From assembly GCA_001465935.1 (NCBI GenBank), contig LNKV01000003.1, positions 1,618,363 through 1,682,362 on the forward strand: a DNA stretch of 64,000 bases, read 5' to 3'. The position numbers and the translations under genes are program-made. Source of the stretch: Clarireedia homoeocarpa (lineage: Eukaryota > Ascomycota > Leotiomycetes > Helotiales > Rutstroemiaceae). Under the pieces are notes generated by a model. That model did no database searches. It saw only the letters and a program-made list of their open reading frames with translations, and was not told the origin of the DNA. Of this stretch, positions 1 through 11,980 are shown piece after piece; position 1 is the first letter of the stretch; each line of letters opens with the position of its first letter.

Positions 1-2136
1 ATATGCGAATGCCCTCTACTTCTGCGATGTCACAATTTTAACCATTGGTTTCGGAGACTTCGTGCCTACCAATGACCTTGGACGAGGATTACTCTTTCCT
101 TACGCAGTTGTTGGGATCATCTTCCTAGGTCTCATGATCAATAGCCTTCACCAATTCGCTTCTGGTATGTCTCAGGAGAAGATAGTTAAACAACATGCCT
201 TGCACCAGCGAGCAGCAACTGTGGGGCGCACTGTGACTAGTGAGAAGGAACTTCGGGACCGTCTAGGCCTACCACCTAGAGCTGAACGTCGATCTAGTAA
301 TGTTGCAACGTCGTCAGAGGGAATGGTTCGTCGCTCGTCTCTCAATGAGTATGGTCATTTCGTTGTTCGAGGACGAACTATCACGTTCCGGGAGAAGAGG
401 GTTAAGTCTCTCGGTAGCGGGGGGCGGGGTGGAGCTGGTAGAACACACACACTACAGACTCCTCTCAGTCGTGATGCCAAAGTTCGGTATCGAGCGGATC
501 AGAAATCTCCTCGCGCAAAGTCCATTAAGCGTCGGGAGAAGTTGATCTTGCTCAGAGAAGAAAAAGACCGTTTCGAGGCAATGCGCGAGATCCAAAGCAA
601 TGTGAGGAAATTCAAACAGTACTATGCTTTATCAATGTCTATCATCGCTTTCCTTGTCTTGTGGTGTGGAGGTGCAGTGGTATTTTGGCGAGCAGAACAA
701 AGAGAGCAGAGTCTCACCTACTTCCAAGCTCTATACTTCTGCTACGTCTCTCTACTTACCATTGGATATGGAGATATAACACCCAAGTCCAACGCAGGAA
801 AGCCCTTCTTTGTCGTCTGGTCTCTAGTTGCCGTGCCCACAATGACAATTCTCATCTCAGATATGAGTTCCACAGTCGTCGCAGCCATCAACCGCGGCAC
901 ATTTACGCTTGCTGACTGGACTGTCATGCCTAAAGCGGGAGTCTGGCATGATTTTCTGCAGAAACATCCCAGGTTGCGCAGCTGGCTCGAACGCAAAACC
1001 ACCGAGCGAAAAGCCAAGAAAAGAATCAGGCAGGGGTTCGAGATACAAAATCCGGACGAAGAACCATCTGCCACGGCCGACGATCCTTCTCCTGCCCTTG
1101 GAAGACTCGTAGAGGAAATTGAAGAACCGGTCGAACAGACCGAGCATGATTTAGCAAGGAAATTGGCGCTGGCTATCAAGCGAGTAGCGAACGACTTACG
1201 CCTAGAGAAACCGAAGCAATATAGTTATGAAGAGTGGGTCGAGTTTACCCGGCTGATTCGATTTAGCACGCATAGCTCGAAGGAGGTGAATAAGGAAGAG
1301 GAAGAAGAGGGGCTGGTCGAGTGGGATTGGATCGGTGAGGATAGTCCCATGTTGGCGGGAATCAGTGAGAGTGAGTGGATTCTGGATCGTCTTTGTGAGA
1401 GTCTGAATAGGTATACTAGGAGGCAGGGGAGATCTGTAAGTGTTTTTTATCTTTTTAACTTTTTTACTTTTTTACTTTTTTACTTTTTTGATGTCTAATC
1501 GTTCAAGTGAAACTTGGATATTAAGAACTTATATATCTGATTGTTTAAGTAAAATTTGGATGTGGGGAACTTATATATCTGATTGCTCAAGTAAAACACA
1601 GACATTGAGAACTCATATATACACTTTTCAGAATATAGTTGGATATCGAGGTTTTGGGGTTGGTCGTATTAATTAGAACATTTACTATTAGCACAGTTCA
1701 TAGATTGGCAATACTAACTACGATACGTAAACAGAGACAACACGAGCATCCTCCGCGACATTTCATCGAGAAAGAAATGGCGCAGAAGAGCGAAACGCAC
1801 AGTCAGTTCCGCTATCCGGCGCACCCTGGACGCAGAACGCCAAGTCCAGAGCGGAAACAGGAGTCGGGAGATGGGATTAGAGAGCATGCGGTCTTGAGGG
1901 ATGGCTCCTTGGGGGTTTCCGCTCGCAAGAGGGAAGAGGATAGTGCGGGGATGGCAGCGGAGAGAGATGCAAACACTGGTGCGAGTGGAGGTAAGACGGT
2001 TATCGTTGATGATGAGGTTGAGAGTCCTGCTAGGTTCCCTATTGAGAGCAGTAGTTCTCGGTTGGGTGAGCAATTTAAAGGGGAGGAAGTTCGCGGTTGG
2101 GTGTCGAGGATGGATGAAAGAGACGCGGGGTCATAA
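1..2136 (+). CDS. TOK-type outward-rectifying K+ channel (5' partial)
   Basis: Two-pore-domain potassium channel of the fungal TOK family, expected in the plasma membrane. The 5' end lies outside the window and the frame enters at base 2. The first selectivity filter TIGFGD is at about bases 44-61 and the second, TIGYGDITP, at about 759-785, each followed by a hydrophobic helix. A basic cytosolic linker separates the pores and a charged Glu-rich tail follows. Exon A ends at 1435 (donor gtaagt) and exon B runs 1735-2136. The join is phase 0, with branch motif ACTAAC and acceptor acag. The second exon encodes a polar, probably disordered tail. The 299-nt intron is unusually long for this window because it holds a transposon remnant. 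Family call is firm; the last exon rests on splice signals only. Confidence 0.88.
1501..1670 (+). mobile_element. MITE-like remnant, copy A, inside the K+ channel intron
   Basis: Three tandem, diverged 42-nt units start at 1501, 1543 and 1585 (core TCAAGTGAAACTTGGA...AACTTATATATCTGATT). A right-hand part ending GGTTTTGGGGTTGGTCG follows. The same order of sequence recurs at 2411-2621 and 41610-41723. Both terminal inverted repeats are lost here. The element lies wholly within the intron 1436-1734. Confidence 0.6.
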
Positions 2137-2410
2137 GAGGGTTGGGAAGTTTGAAGCTGCATATTGGTGCAGTTATGGATGGTTGGAGTGCATCATTTGG
2201 GCGTTTTTGAGGACTGGTATCACTTGGGAACATGGTAGTTTGGAGGTTTATCTTCGTGTTAATATTTATGGATGCTTTATGAGCATATTGACGGGACGTG
2301 GAGGAGTTGTATGTATATTGTTGATATGGATGGCCATCATTTAGGGCGGTGGCGCTGTCACCAGAATAGGAATAATCTTGATGATTTGTATTCATACTGG
2401 TAGCTTTCCC

Positions 2411-2621
2411 ACCAGTGGGATGTACTAAATATTCGACCAACTTCGGATTTCTGGTTGTTTAAGTGAAACTTGGACATTGAGAGCTTATAGGTCTGGTTTT
2501 TCAAGCCATGTTTGGACAACTCATATATGCATTTGTAATAATAGAGATCTTAAAAGTGTACATCTGCCTTGATATTGAAGTATGGAGTTGGTCAGGTAGT
2601 AGCTAATATACCCACTGGCAC
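2411..2621 (+). mobile_element. MITE-like element, copy B, with both terminal inverted repeats
   Basis: The left end, from 2411, reads ACCAGTGGGATGTACTAA and runs on to GACCAACTT. The right end (about 2586-2620) on the other strand reads GCCAGTGGGTATATTAGC and runs on to GACCAACTC. These are inverted repeats of about 31 bp with several mismatches. The interior carries the same AAGTGAAACTTGGACATTGAG and AACTCATATATGCA blocks as copies A and C. There is no coding capacity, so it must depend on another element's transposase. No clear target duplication is visible. The flanks (2137-2410 and 2622-2745) hold only the 3' ends of the converging genes. Confidence 0.65.
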
Positions 2622-2745
2622 CCCAAAAACAAGAAGTAATTCATTCCCATAAACTACCTCAAGATCACTACTGCACCAATACTCCTAAGACCCCGCTCTC
2701 AAACACTTTTTTCGCCAATCAAGAATCCCGCAAGCCATCTCATAT

Positions 2746-4232
2746 TCAAAGGTCAGTGGTGCCAGTAGCAATCAAATCCAACCAAGCGGCTAATCTAAAA
2801 TCACATTCATCGTTAGCACCAATCCACATACAACCCATCTATCTCTTAAGGGTTCACTATTCCACCACAAAGGCAAGCAGACACGGAAGCGAGAAGAAAC
2901 AACACATACCTATACCCCGCCTTCGCAATCTGCAACTCCACCACCGGAATCGCCGCCTTATAATATGCTCCTGAAAGATCCACCCCCTCTACTGCTGTCA
3001 CTCCATTCGGAATCACTGTACTGCACACATACGCATTACTATCACCCGCCCAAACCATTGCTGAAGACACAGGATCGCTAATATCAGCCGAGCTAGCCCA
3101 GCTGCTCTTAACGCTCTTGTACGTCCCCGTCTTGATTGCGGTGGTGAGCGTCGCGGCCCAGGATTTCGCGTCCGCGAGAGAGTACCCGCCAACGTATTGC
3201 TCAGGGATGGCGGTGTCCCAGATGGCGTGCAGGTTCGTGGTTGCGCCGTTATAGGTCACGGAGATGGTGTTGCCGCCGACGTCGAGGTTTTCGTCGTGAA
3301 GAGGTTGGTGGATATCGCCGAGGAACTAGAGGGGAGGAGAGGTGAGCGGGGGAATGGAGTAGGACCAGGAGGGGAGGAGGAGGGTGAGGAGGATTTGTTT
3401 TAAGCGAGTCGCCCAGGCTCCTTGGTAATAGCGCGGGTCTGTGGGGTGGGATGGGAAGGAAGAGGTTCGAGGATGGAAAAATGGGTGGAGAGATTCTAAA
3501 CATACGTGAATGACCATCTAAGGAGTGTGAGTGAGTAGCTTTCTTAGGTCGAAGTGGGTATGGGGGAAATACCTTAGCAGCAATGGCTAGATTAGCGGAA
3601 CTTGCGGTTCCTTTTTGAAGAATTTGGGTCTAGGTATTTTAGTACTTCGTTTCTTATTGCTGAAATGACTGGCTAAACTCACATAGTTGTTGATGGCGCT
3701 GACTACACATCCAGTGGACCCGCAATCTCTGGAGTACTCGACACCGCAGCCTGCAGATTTCGTATGTTAGATCCGTTGACCAGAAGTAGCAACGGCTGAG
3801 AGAGATGCCTATGCTGCTAGAATGATTTGCACTACACGTTGATACTCACTGGATGGAGGATTGTCCTGAGCATCGATGTAGTGGAAGGGAGCTGAGAAGC
3901 TACCGGCGGTGGTATAACGGTAGGAATCGGCCTGCGATGATGTTAGGCTTCATCCTACATAGCACCATTTGTAGAGGAAACGAACCCAGGCAGCAACACT
4001 TGCTAGGTAATCGGTGCTGGTATCACCTAGGATCTTTTGGAAGTATGTTTTGGTAGCAGTGGACACTTTTCAAATGTTAGCACTAAGTCACATACAGATT
4101 TGAGATGGATCAAGTCTCCATACCAAAGTTGGTGGCAACATATCCCACAGTGTAATGACCCAAGGTACCCCAAGCATAAGAGCTTGGAACACCCGCGGCC
4201 AGAAGAATAGCGGCGCAAGCTTGGAACTTCAT
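2746..4232 (-). CDS. Secreted S1/P1-type zinc nuclease
   Basis: Predicted extracellular nuclease for single-stranded nucleic acids and 3'-nucleotides, 290 aa from eight exons: 4232-4124, 4065-3986, 3931-3850, 3750-3683, 3629-3573, 3517-3506, 3325-2910 and 2794-2746. The exons sum to an open frame. An N-terminal signal peptide ends ...SSYA, leaving a mature protein that starts WGTLGH; the N-terminal Trp and His are Zn ligands in this family. Other ligand motifs are visible: HYIDA, the IHQPLHDE loop and LHAIWD. Cysteines in CGVEYSRDCGSTGC fit the family's disulfides. Exon 6 is only 12 nt and encodes MVIH, directly before the FLGDIHQPLH ligand block. Length matches family members. It probably serves extracellular phosphate or nucleotide scavenging. 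Confidence 0.9.
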
Positions 4233-5368
4233 GATGTCACTTGTCTCAAAAATATTTGAATTGGAGTTGTGAAGTTGAGAGTTATGAGAATGAGCTTGGC
4301 TCTTTCACAACACAGTCAGGACAATTCAACATCTTTATATATCCCCTAGAACCCTCTTCTTGCTATCACCACCTATCAATGATGTCGGAGACCCCTCTAT
4401 CCAATAGCCTCGCTCAATGCGCGATCTATGACCTGCATCATCAAGAGGCTGATCCAAACAGGCAGGTACGCATCCTATCCCACCCACCACCAAACACACC
4501 ATTGACGAATAAGCAGCGAGAAAGGTAGAACGTCCCCAAGGAAGAAAGATCAACAGGACTGATTAGAGAATTATCGGGGGCGGCCATCTGCCGGCAGTGC
4601 CAGGACCAGGGACAATGCGTGGTGGGAGAAAACAAGGATCAGAAAGATTTTGGGTAAGTGGGAAAGGTGCGTGAGTGGAATGCCAAGACATCACCAGCAA
4701 ACAAGCTTCTTCTTCTAGAAAGCACATCTATGCATGATAGGACGGGAAAATAGCCACCTTCCGAATTGTTGAAGTAATCCGAGATGCAATATAGCAGACC
4801 GTGGGTTGCAATCGGTCCCGAGCTTCAAAAGGGGTGCTTCTTGGCGAGTACTGAGTATGATGCTTCTTTTATGGTTAACTGATTTGTGATGGTGTGTGCC
4901 AGCTGAAGCTTTTGACTCCCGCTTCCTCCACAAAATGTAAATGCAGGTCATTGTAATAAGCGATTGAACGACAGGGATTGGATTAAGTGCCCAATTGTGA
5001 TGTAGTCCCTCGGGGCGTGTCCGAAGTCGTGACGATAATCAATGGTTATCTGCAAGGAATCTTTTGATATTACCTAAGAGTTGGAGGGAAGGACCTGCTT
5101 TTGCTAATCCACCAACCGCAGCCGTTGAGATTGACCAAACACATTCTTTTCCGTGAGCCAAAAGGTCCCAGATTGCTCGCCCACGAAAGGCAGAGGACGT
5201 ATTGCCCGGAGCTGGAAAAATTGTACGAAATGTTTTATCAATCTTGACTTGTGATTATCCTACATAGCCCACTTGATGCACGCCAAACCGTTGACACGGA
5301 GTATCTTTCCTGCAAACGCCCAAATTATCGCCCAAATAGGCCCACTATTAAGACCATGCAGATGACTT
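4233..5368. other. Intergenic: nuclease promoter and krr1 3' flank
   Basis: About 1.1 kb without a supportable gene. The open frames are short, lack splice context and resemble no family I know. It should hold the promoter of the S1/P1 nuclease (start at 4232, minus strand) and the 3' flank of krr1. No repeat or RNA gene was recognised. Confidence 0.6.
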
Positions 5369-6477
5369 TTACTCTTCCATCATCTCGACATCGCTTTCTT
5401 TCCTCTTTTTTGATTTCTTTTCCTTTTCTCCGCCAGCCTCCTTGTCCCGTTTTCTCTTATTCTTTTCTTCCTTCGTTCCATTCTCTGCCGGGGCCTCGAA
5501 CTCCTTCTCTCTTTGCTTCTTTTTCGCTGCATTCTTCTCGTTCTGTGCCTCCATTCTTGCCTCTCTGTCTTGCCTCTCCTTCGCTTGCTTGCTCAAGAAG
5601 TATTCTCCACTTTCAATTTGAAGATCCACCTTGCTCTTCTCTTGTGGCGGCGGGAATGGTGTGTAAGTCTTCTTGCTCTTATCGGTGACGTTTCTCGGTA
5701 CCCTTCTCTTGCTCAAATTTCTCTTCTTGAATTGTGGTAAGAATCGATCCCAGCTCTCGCCTGCCAACTCCGGGTCCTTCGCCAACTCTCTCTTGATCAT
5801 TAACTCTTTGATGTGATAGATAGGATGGATGTTGGCCATGCAGTCTTCGATTATTCGCCGAACCTCCTTCAGTCCCTTATAAGGTCCCATCGCCGATACA
5901 GTATTTCCTTGAACCAGTAGATAGCATTCAGTGAGAAGCTCCAATGCTTTCAATGTGCTGCCGTTTGGACCGAGAATTCTCTGCCGTCTCTTCACAAACC
6001 GTTCCTTGTTCCGCACCAGGTTGCGAATCTTGATAATGTCGCATGCCACGCCATCTTCCAATATCTTAATCGCTTGCGGTGCTGGCACACTTCTTGCAAG
6101 TAGTTTGATGAGATCGCGTGCGTTCAAGATCGAAGCTGGATCGTATGTCTTTCGGGTTGTTTTGACAGTCATGGAACCTTCGCGCAAATCGAGAGTTGCA
6201 GCAATTCCAAATTTCTCAAGTGACTTCATGATAAGTGGCCAGACAGTCTTCAGATAGACCTCGCGATATTTCGGGAAGAGTGTAGCAAAGGAAGATTCCT
6301 CTGCGAAAGTGCCTCCTGCATTGTCGGCGGGGGTGAAAGCTTCAATCTTTTGGTAATGGTCAGTTGAATTCTTGGGAGGCAGTGATGAAGCAAACGTGGA
6401 AGAGAAAATAGACCGACCTTCCACTTATCGATATCATCGGTGTCCCAAGGCTTGTCCTTCTTGTATGTTGAAGGCAT
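5369..6477 (-). CDS. krr1: Krr1, small-subunit processome KH-domain protein
   Basis: Nucleolar ribosome-assembly factor needed for 18S rRNA processing. The 345-aa protein comes from two exons (6477-6418 and 6346-5369) with a 71-nt intron after residue 20. It starts MPSTYKKDKPWDTDDIDKWK and continues IEAFTPADNAGGTFAEES, as in Krr1 orthologues. The KH region includes the RRQRILGPNGSTLKALE stretch and the following PYKGLKEVRRIIEDCM helix; the motif RFLPQFKKRNLSKRR follows. The C-terminal ~90 residues are Lys/Glu-rich and end SDVEMMEE. Length and order match the family. It is divergent from the GATA factor gene, but 2.2 kb away. Confidence 0.95.
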
Positions 6478-8719
6478 CTTTGAACAATGGCTGGTGGACG
6501 TTTGGTAGCTTCTGAATTATTCGATGATCTACCAAAAAAGTTATGGCAGAATATTTTTCGAAAGCGCAGTTTCGTTAGGTTCACGTATTAGCTTCCCGGC
6601 GGAACTGATTAGTACGGTTGACTAGTAGTTTGGACCACGCATAATCATCAGGTGATGTGGTATCACGAGACTAAGCTCAAAATAAACGCGCTAGACCTTT
6701 TCTGAAGAATTCCCCCTGAAACCGTGCCGAACCGAAGTTTCGACGGTTTTTGATTGACTGATTGATTTACTGATTACCTTATCGCATGTCCCACGAATTC
6801 GTCATCGAGAACGTTTTCTTCCGACCTTCCCGTTCATATCAGCCATCTATCCAAGGAGCTCTCAGCTGAAGATTCTCTTCCGCGGCCACTGGTCGGCTTC
6901 GCTACGATACATGGAACATCGCACCGTAGGATTTCAATGGCCCACCAGAACAGAACTATCGTCACTCCATTCATGCCACTGGTGTTCTAAGCCGTTTCAT
7001 CCTCCATAATCGATAGCATACGGATGTGGATGGATGGATGATCAGCTTATCATGAGGCGTAAATACCTGCGGGCGGATCGCAGCTGGAGTTCCGAAAATA
7101 AACGTAAGGACTGTACATAAAAAACCGTAATCTTAAAACTCCATCTCAGGGGTAAACTAGCAGAGACCTTGAGGGGCTTAGTTTCACGGGATCTTTATTG
7201 GTCAGCCTTGTTCTAGCAGTCGAGATTGTTTATCGAATGCCGATTAGAACCAATTTTGATCCACTCAAGCTTCTACGGAGGGCTTTGTGAAGTGGAAGTG
7301 GAAGCGTCCTGGTGAGTCGAGAGAAACATCGAAGCAGCTTTTCGTATCCCTGTCGCCGTCTTTCGCGTTAGGGTTCTTTATCGTCGATCAAATTAGATGG
7401 GATGGGTTGATGGCTGGTGATGCGCTAACTACTGTACAGGGACAGCTCGTATGAATTACTTCGTAGCTGGATGAGCCAGTCAGTGTGAGCAAGAGCAAAT
7501 GTTACCCGCGGTGCATTGACGGGAGTAAACCAACCTGTGTGTGCACCGGACGTACATTTGCATGCATTCGATTCATTTGACGTGCAGATGGAAAGGAGGG
7601 CTCAGGACCAATCGTTTTTGAAGAGCCTCTGAACATCTGAGAATTGGAGACTTCAATTGGCAAATGCCATCACATCGGCCAGAGTGTTCGATTAGATGGA
7701 ACCATAATACGTGCTGAGCCTACCTGGATATGTCAATCATCAACTTTTGTTGTTTCTCGTGTGCCCCTTCCAGAAGAGAGATGCATCACAATTTCGGTAG
7801 TACGACCACAATTGGCAGAATGATGCTAGAATCAGATCAAGGAAGCCATCACATCGGCGAGAGTGTTCGATTAGATGGAACCATAATACGATCTTGCATG
7901 CATACGTTTGTTTACCTTACGGTGCTTGCCTTACTTACATAGCAGACAGTTTGTTTGGAGAAGGATATTTTGGTTGAACAGAAGCACTTCAACCAGAAAC
8001 GAATGAACATTGTGACATTTTAATACTAATTTACATCTTCGCATGTGTTCAATCTCTCTTGCATTCTTCGTATTGAACGTGTGGTAGAAACCCATTCCTC
8101 ACAGTAGAAATTGTGCATTTTTGAGCTGGTCATTATCAGTACCTTGCGTCAAGCTTGTCCTTTTTATAGAACTTTTTGATTGCAAGGTAGCGCGATGGAT
8201 AAGGGGCAGCCAGGATCCAGCTGCGGTTCCCTTTTCTCAACCCAAGACTTACTTACTTGATATCGTAACAACAATTCTTCTTTCTCTCCTCTGTCAATCA
8301 TTCTTTGTATACTCCAAACACCACAGTCAACTCATTACCTCAGTTCCATCGAGCCATTCATTTGAGCGAACGGAAAAGTTTTTGCTTTCTTCTACTGCTA
8401 TCATCATATAATATTTTCAGTCCAGCTACGAGCCCTCCACATATCTGCCCATATTACCCCATAATACGGAACGAGTCTTTCTCTACTGCACCACAGACGT
8501 TCAAAGATACAGACGGTCCTTTTCGAGAACAAATCCTCCAACCCTAATATCATAACCTGTCGCGTTCCACCTCGAACGCGATTTTAATAATATCCACCCC
8601 CAACCGCAACCACGGCTTCCACACTGGCACCCATTTACAGGGCATCGCCCCTCGATCTTCTCCGGCCTGCCTCGAGAGAACAACATCGCGATCTTCCAAG
8701 CTTCAGATCGACACCATCA
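6478..8719. promoter_or_regulatory. Long divergent intergenic region / leader of the GATA factor gene
   Basis: 2.24 kb between krr1 (-) and the GATA factor (+), without a supportable coding region. The last ~400 bases (8280-8719) are C- and T-rich and look like a 5' leader. A 46-bp direct duplication is annotated separately. Long leaders are common for fungal regulatory genes, so much of this may be promoter plus 5' UTR, but no element is defined precisely. Confidence 0.45.
7666..7890 (+). repeat. 46-bp direct repeat, two copies 179 bp apart
   Basis: Bases 7666-7711 and 7845-7890 are identical except one base (GCCATCACATCGGCC/GAGAG, then TGTTCGATTAGATGGAACCA and TAATACG). Weaker similarity (AATTGGCAAATG versus AATTGGCAGAATG) lies just upstream of each copy, suggesting a partial tandem duplication. 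Confidence 0.85.
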
Positions 8720-10575
8720 ATGGATGATGGCAGGCAGTCACTGCCTGTCTTAGAGCCAATCTCACGGCCATCCTCTACCTCGACAGTCAATTCCTCGCTA
8801 CACCACAGTACATCTCTACCACAGCTTCCGGGCCTTTCAGCCCTTGCGTCGCTAGCTTCTGGAACGAGCTCGCCACAATTAAGGTACGTTTGGAATATGC
8901 GGAGAAGACAATTATCGTGGAGCGGGTGAGCCTGAACGTCGTGGTGTTTTTCGCGAAGTCGGGTGGGCAGTTATGAAATCTTCGCAGAGTCCCATGCGGG
9001 AGAATGAGTGTACGAGTATTTGGTACTCCGTCAAGTGAAGACTCAAAAGGAGCACATGGATTTCTGGCGGCTACTGTGAAGAGAAATCCTCTTCCATCTT
9101 TCGTGCCTTGCGCTGTGATGCACAGCATGATGCATGATAAAACAAGATGCTGATATAAAACACCATAGGGCATTTAACCTTGGACACAATGCAAATCTGG
9201 GGTATACAACTTCATCGCCATCTGCAACATCTGGTGGAGGGCAAAACAATTCACCTGTATGTATTTTCCATTTGTCTATTGCCATTTTTCTATCTCCCGT
9301 TTTTCTCCGGCTATCCTCTCTACCTTCTTACCCATTTCCAATTTCAATTCCGAGCTCTTGGCTTTCAACACACCACTTTTGTCGGATGCTTTCTCGTTCG
9401 TTCTCTCCGAGGGTTTAAGTGACCGGCGTTCCTGATTGTCTGTTGCCGAGAACTCCCACTTTCAATCATTCCGGCCACCGTAATCTCGGATCTAAACCGA
9501 ATGAAGTAAGAGCGAATGAAGTAAGAACGATTCTCTCCAGCGAGAAATCTTCTCCTCTGCGATAACGAAGCGATAGCGATTTTGCAATTCTCCCACTTTA
9601 AGCTTTCAAAGACGACAATCATGGCTACAATGGCTAACAACGATCGCGAAACCTCACAGCCTACGTGCCAAAATTGTACGACATCTACGACTCCTCTTTG
9701 GCGTAGAGATGAGATCGGTTCAGTATTATGCAATGCCTGTGGGCTCTTCCTGAAATTACATGGAAGACCTCGGCCGATAAGCCTCAAGACAGATGTTATC
9801 AAAAGTCGAAATCGGGTCAAGAGCTCTGGTTCAGCACAGAGCGCAAAGAAGAAGGTACTTCAAACAATCGGTTTGATTATTCTGCCGATAAGTGGCTTGG
9901 ATACTGACGCGTTTATTGCAGACCCTCTATGAGGCCAATGCCCTCGAACAAGTACGATCACAAGCTGGCACACCACCACCCGGTTCACTCGGACACCGAA
10001 GAACCTCACAAAAGTCTGCGAATGGACATTCAGAAGGATCACATTCCCCGATCTCAAGAACTGCTACTCCTTTGATGTATGGCAATCATGTACCCTCTTT
10101 CAATGGGCACGGGCTGGAGGAACATCATTATAACCATTCTCCATCTCTTCCGCCCATGCATATTCGACAACCTTCACCTGGCGATATACGAGCGGCATCT
10201 CCTTCTTTGAATGGCCCACATGGTCTCGAAGTACCACAGACATATGAACAACTTATCGCTCAAAATTCGTCACTAAAGACTCGCGTAAGCGAACTGGAAG
10301 TCATAAATGAGTTGTTCCGTGGCCGAGTCACCCAGCTTGAACAAGATGAGGCCAATGCGCGACGAGGGGAGGAAATGCGTCGTGAGTCCGAGCAAAGTCT
10401 TTTGAATAGACTTGAAGAATCGCAACGACGAGAGAATCAATTAAAACGCCGTCTTGATGATGTTGAGCGAGAGCTCAGTGAGTTGCGTGACGGGGCACCC
10501 CGCGCTAAGAAAATGCGTGTTGCAGACATGGTTGGGGACAGCGAATCCTCGACTCCACAATCAGTCACTTCATAG
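8720..10575 (+). CDS. areB: GATA-type zinc-finger transcription factor with leucine zipper (AreB/ASD-4-like)
   Basis: Nuclear DNA-binding regulator of the group with one GATA finger and a C-terminal coiled coil, which includes Aspergillus AreB and Neurospora ASD-4. These modulate nitrogen metabolism and development. Four exons: 8720-8883, 9169-9256, about 9612-9854 and 9922-10575; all joins are in frame and give about 382 aa. The finger is CQNC...TTPLWRRDEIGSVLCNACG, a C-X2-C-X17-C-X2-C type IVb finger, followed by a basic tail (LHGRPRPISLKTDVIKSRNR). A Gln/Glu/Arg-rich coiled coil runs from about ELEVINELFRGRVTQLEQ to the end of exon 4, then KKMRVADMV. The exon 3 acceptor could also lie about 9 nt upstream (still in frame). 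In Aspergillus such genes are known for alternative starts and introns, so isoforms are possible. Confidence 0.88.
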
Positions 10576-11980
10576 CCAGGCTAATCACCAGATATTATCC
10601 TTGTCTGTATGCGAAAAATGGAATGGAAGATTTGGAGCGATGGTTTTTCTCTTTGCGTCTTGTCGATGATACCAACATAACGAAGTCTTCCTCTTCCGAT
10701 AGAGCAGTCTACCCTAATGGAATTTGATCTGCACCTCATTCTATCGGGCATTCCTCTGACCATCTAACATCCAACTTCCTCTCAGGATTGTACCACTATC
10801 AACGGCGCCTCTCTTTCATCCTTCTTTATGTTTTAAATATCATCGTCATGCCACCAAAAAAAGCCGAGGAGACGTGTGGATGGGCCGTCACCTCATTAAT
10901 GTCAAAAATAATAGCCTACGTTTTCCTTTTTCTACCTCCTCACATATGCCATGGGGAAGCGGATTATGGAGCCCCCGTCCTCTCACGTCTCAAGGATCAG
11001 AGATTAGTAAGAGGAAACATTGAACATTGGACAAAGGAGTGCGGAGTCGACCGGGACGTTGGGATGCTACGGTTTTGTTGCTTTGTTACCGCCAATGCGC
11101 AAAAAAATAAAAAGCTTGTGGGTTATGCATGCATGCGTATGCTGCATATCGCTTCGACTTGTTTTGTTTTTTTCCCCACCACGAGATGCTCTCTATCTAT
11201 GTGGCAGCTTAATAACTACAAGTCGAAGCAATATAAAAAAGTTCATGATTCTTGGAGATGAATGTGCCATTAATGCCTTACTTCTCCCCTTTGAGTTGAC
11301 CTTTGCTTCTATCGTGACATTTTGGTGAAATTATTCTCAGACATTCAATAATCTAGAATATGTCTTGTCTTAGTAAGTTGGTGCGAAAACCCAAAATTTC
11401 CTTATCTTTCCCCCCTAATCTTATCAGTATATCAGCATATCTGCATAAGTTATCTCGTTGCCCACCATCTTTATGGGTCTTTGCTTGATACGGGATAAGA
11501 TTTCGTGGGAGGAAGCGATCGACAAAGCGGTGAGAGATCACCTTTTTATGGAGTGCCGGCCACGGGGACAGAAAAACAAAAACAGACACGTGCTTGCTGC
11601 TTATGGAGATCGATGGAGATCGACGGAAGAACTGGAGGAGAGGAGAGGAGACGATCACTAGACGATGTATGTTGTAGCCTTGCTTGTAATAGAAGCTCCA
11701 TCCGACCACCACTGGTCTGTTTTCTTACGGTGCACGTGACTTGTTTTGTGTAGTATTGCATTGCAAGGAATGGACCAAATCAGACATCCTCCAGTACCGT
11801 TTATCGTTAATTCAAGATGTTGAGACTTGGGGGGCTGGTACTGGAGCTCCATTTTGAACTGCTGCTGCTTCTAAGTTAAGTTGACATTATGGGTAAACCT
11901 AGAGAGCTATGACGCGAAAACAAAACCACGTTATGTGGTCGTGAACCTGATACACGCGTTTCGCTGTCACGCAAAATGCC
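10576..11980. other. Intergenic: GATA factor 3' flank and pms1 promoter
   Basis: 1.4 kb without a supportable gene. Short frames on both strands have no recognisable family or splice structure. No repeat of note and no RNA gene was seen. Confidence 0.6.

Noticed and set aside
742..1179. 145-codon minus-strand frame opposite the K+ channel
   Set aside because: It lies antisense to the second pore exon, whose motifs are clear, and shows no family likeness of its own.
5251..5688. 145-codon plus-strand frame in krr1
   Set aside because: Antisense shadow of the Lys/Glu-rich krr1 tail.
9487..9530. GAATGAAGTAAGA direct repeat as a regulatory element
   Set aside because: Only two short copies inside an inferred intron of the GATA factor gene; could be chance.
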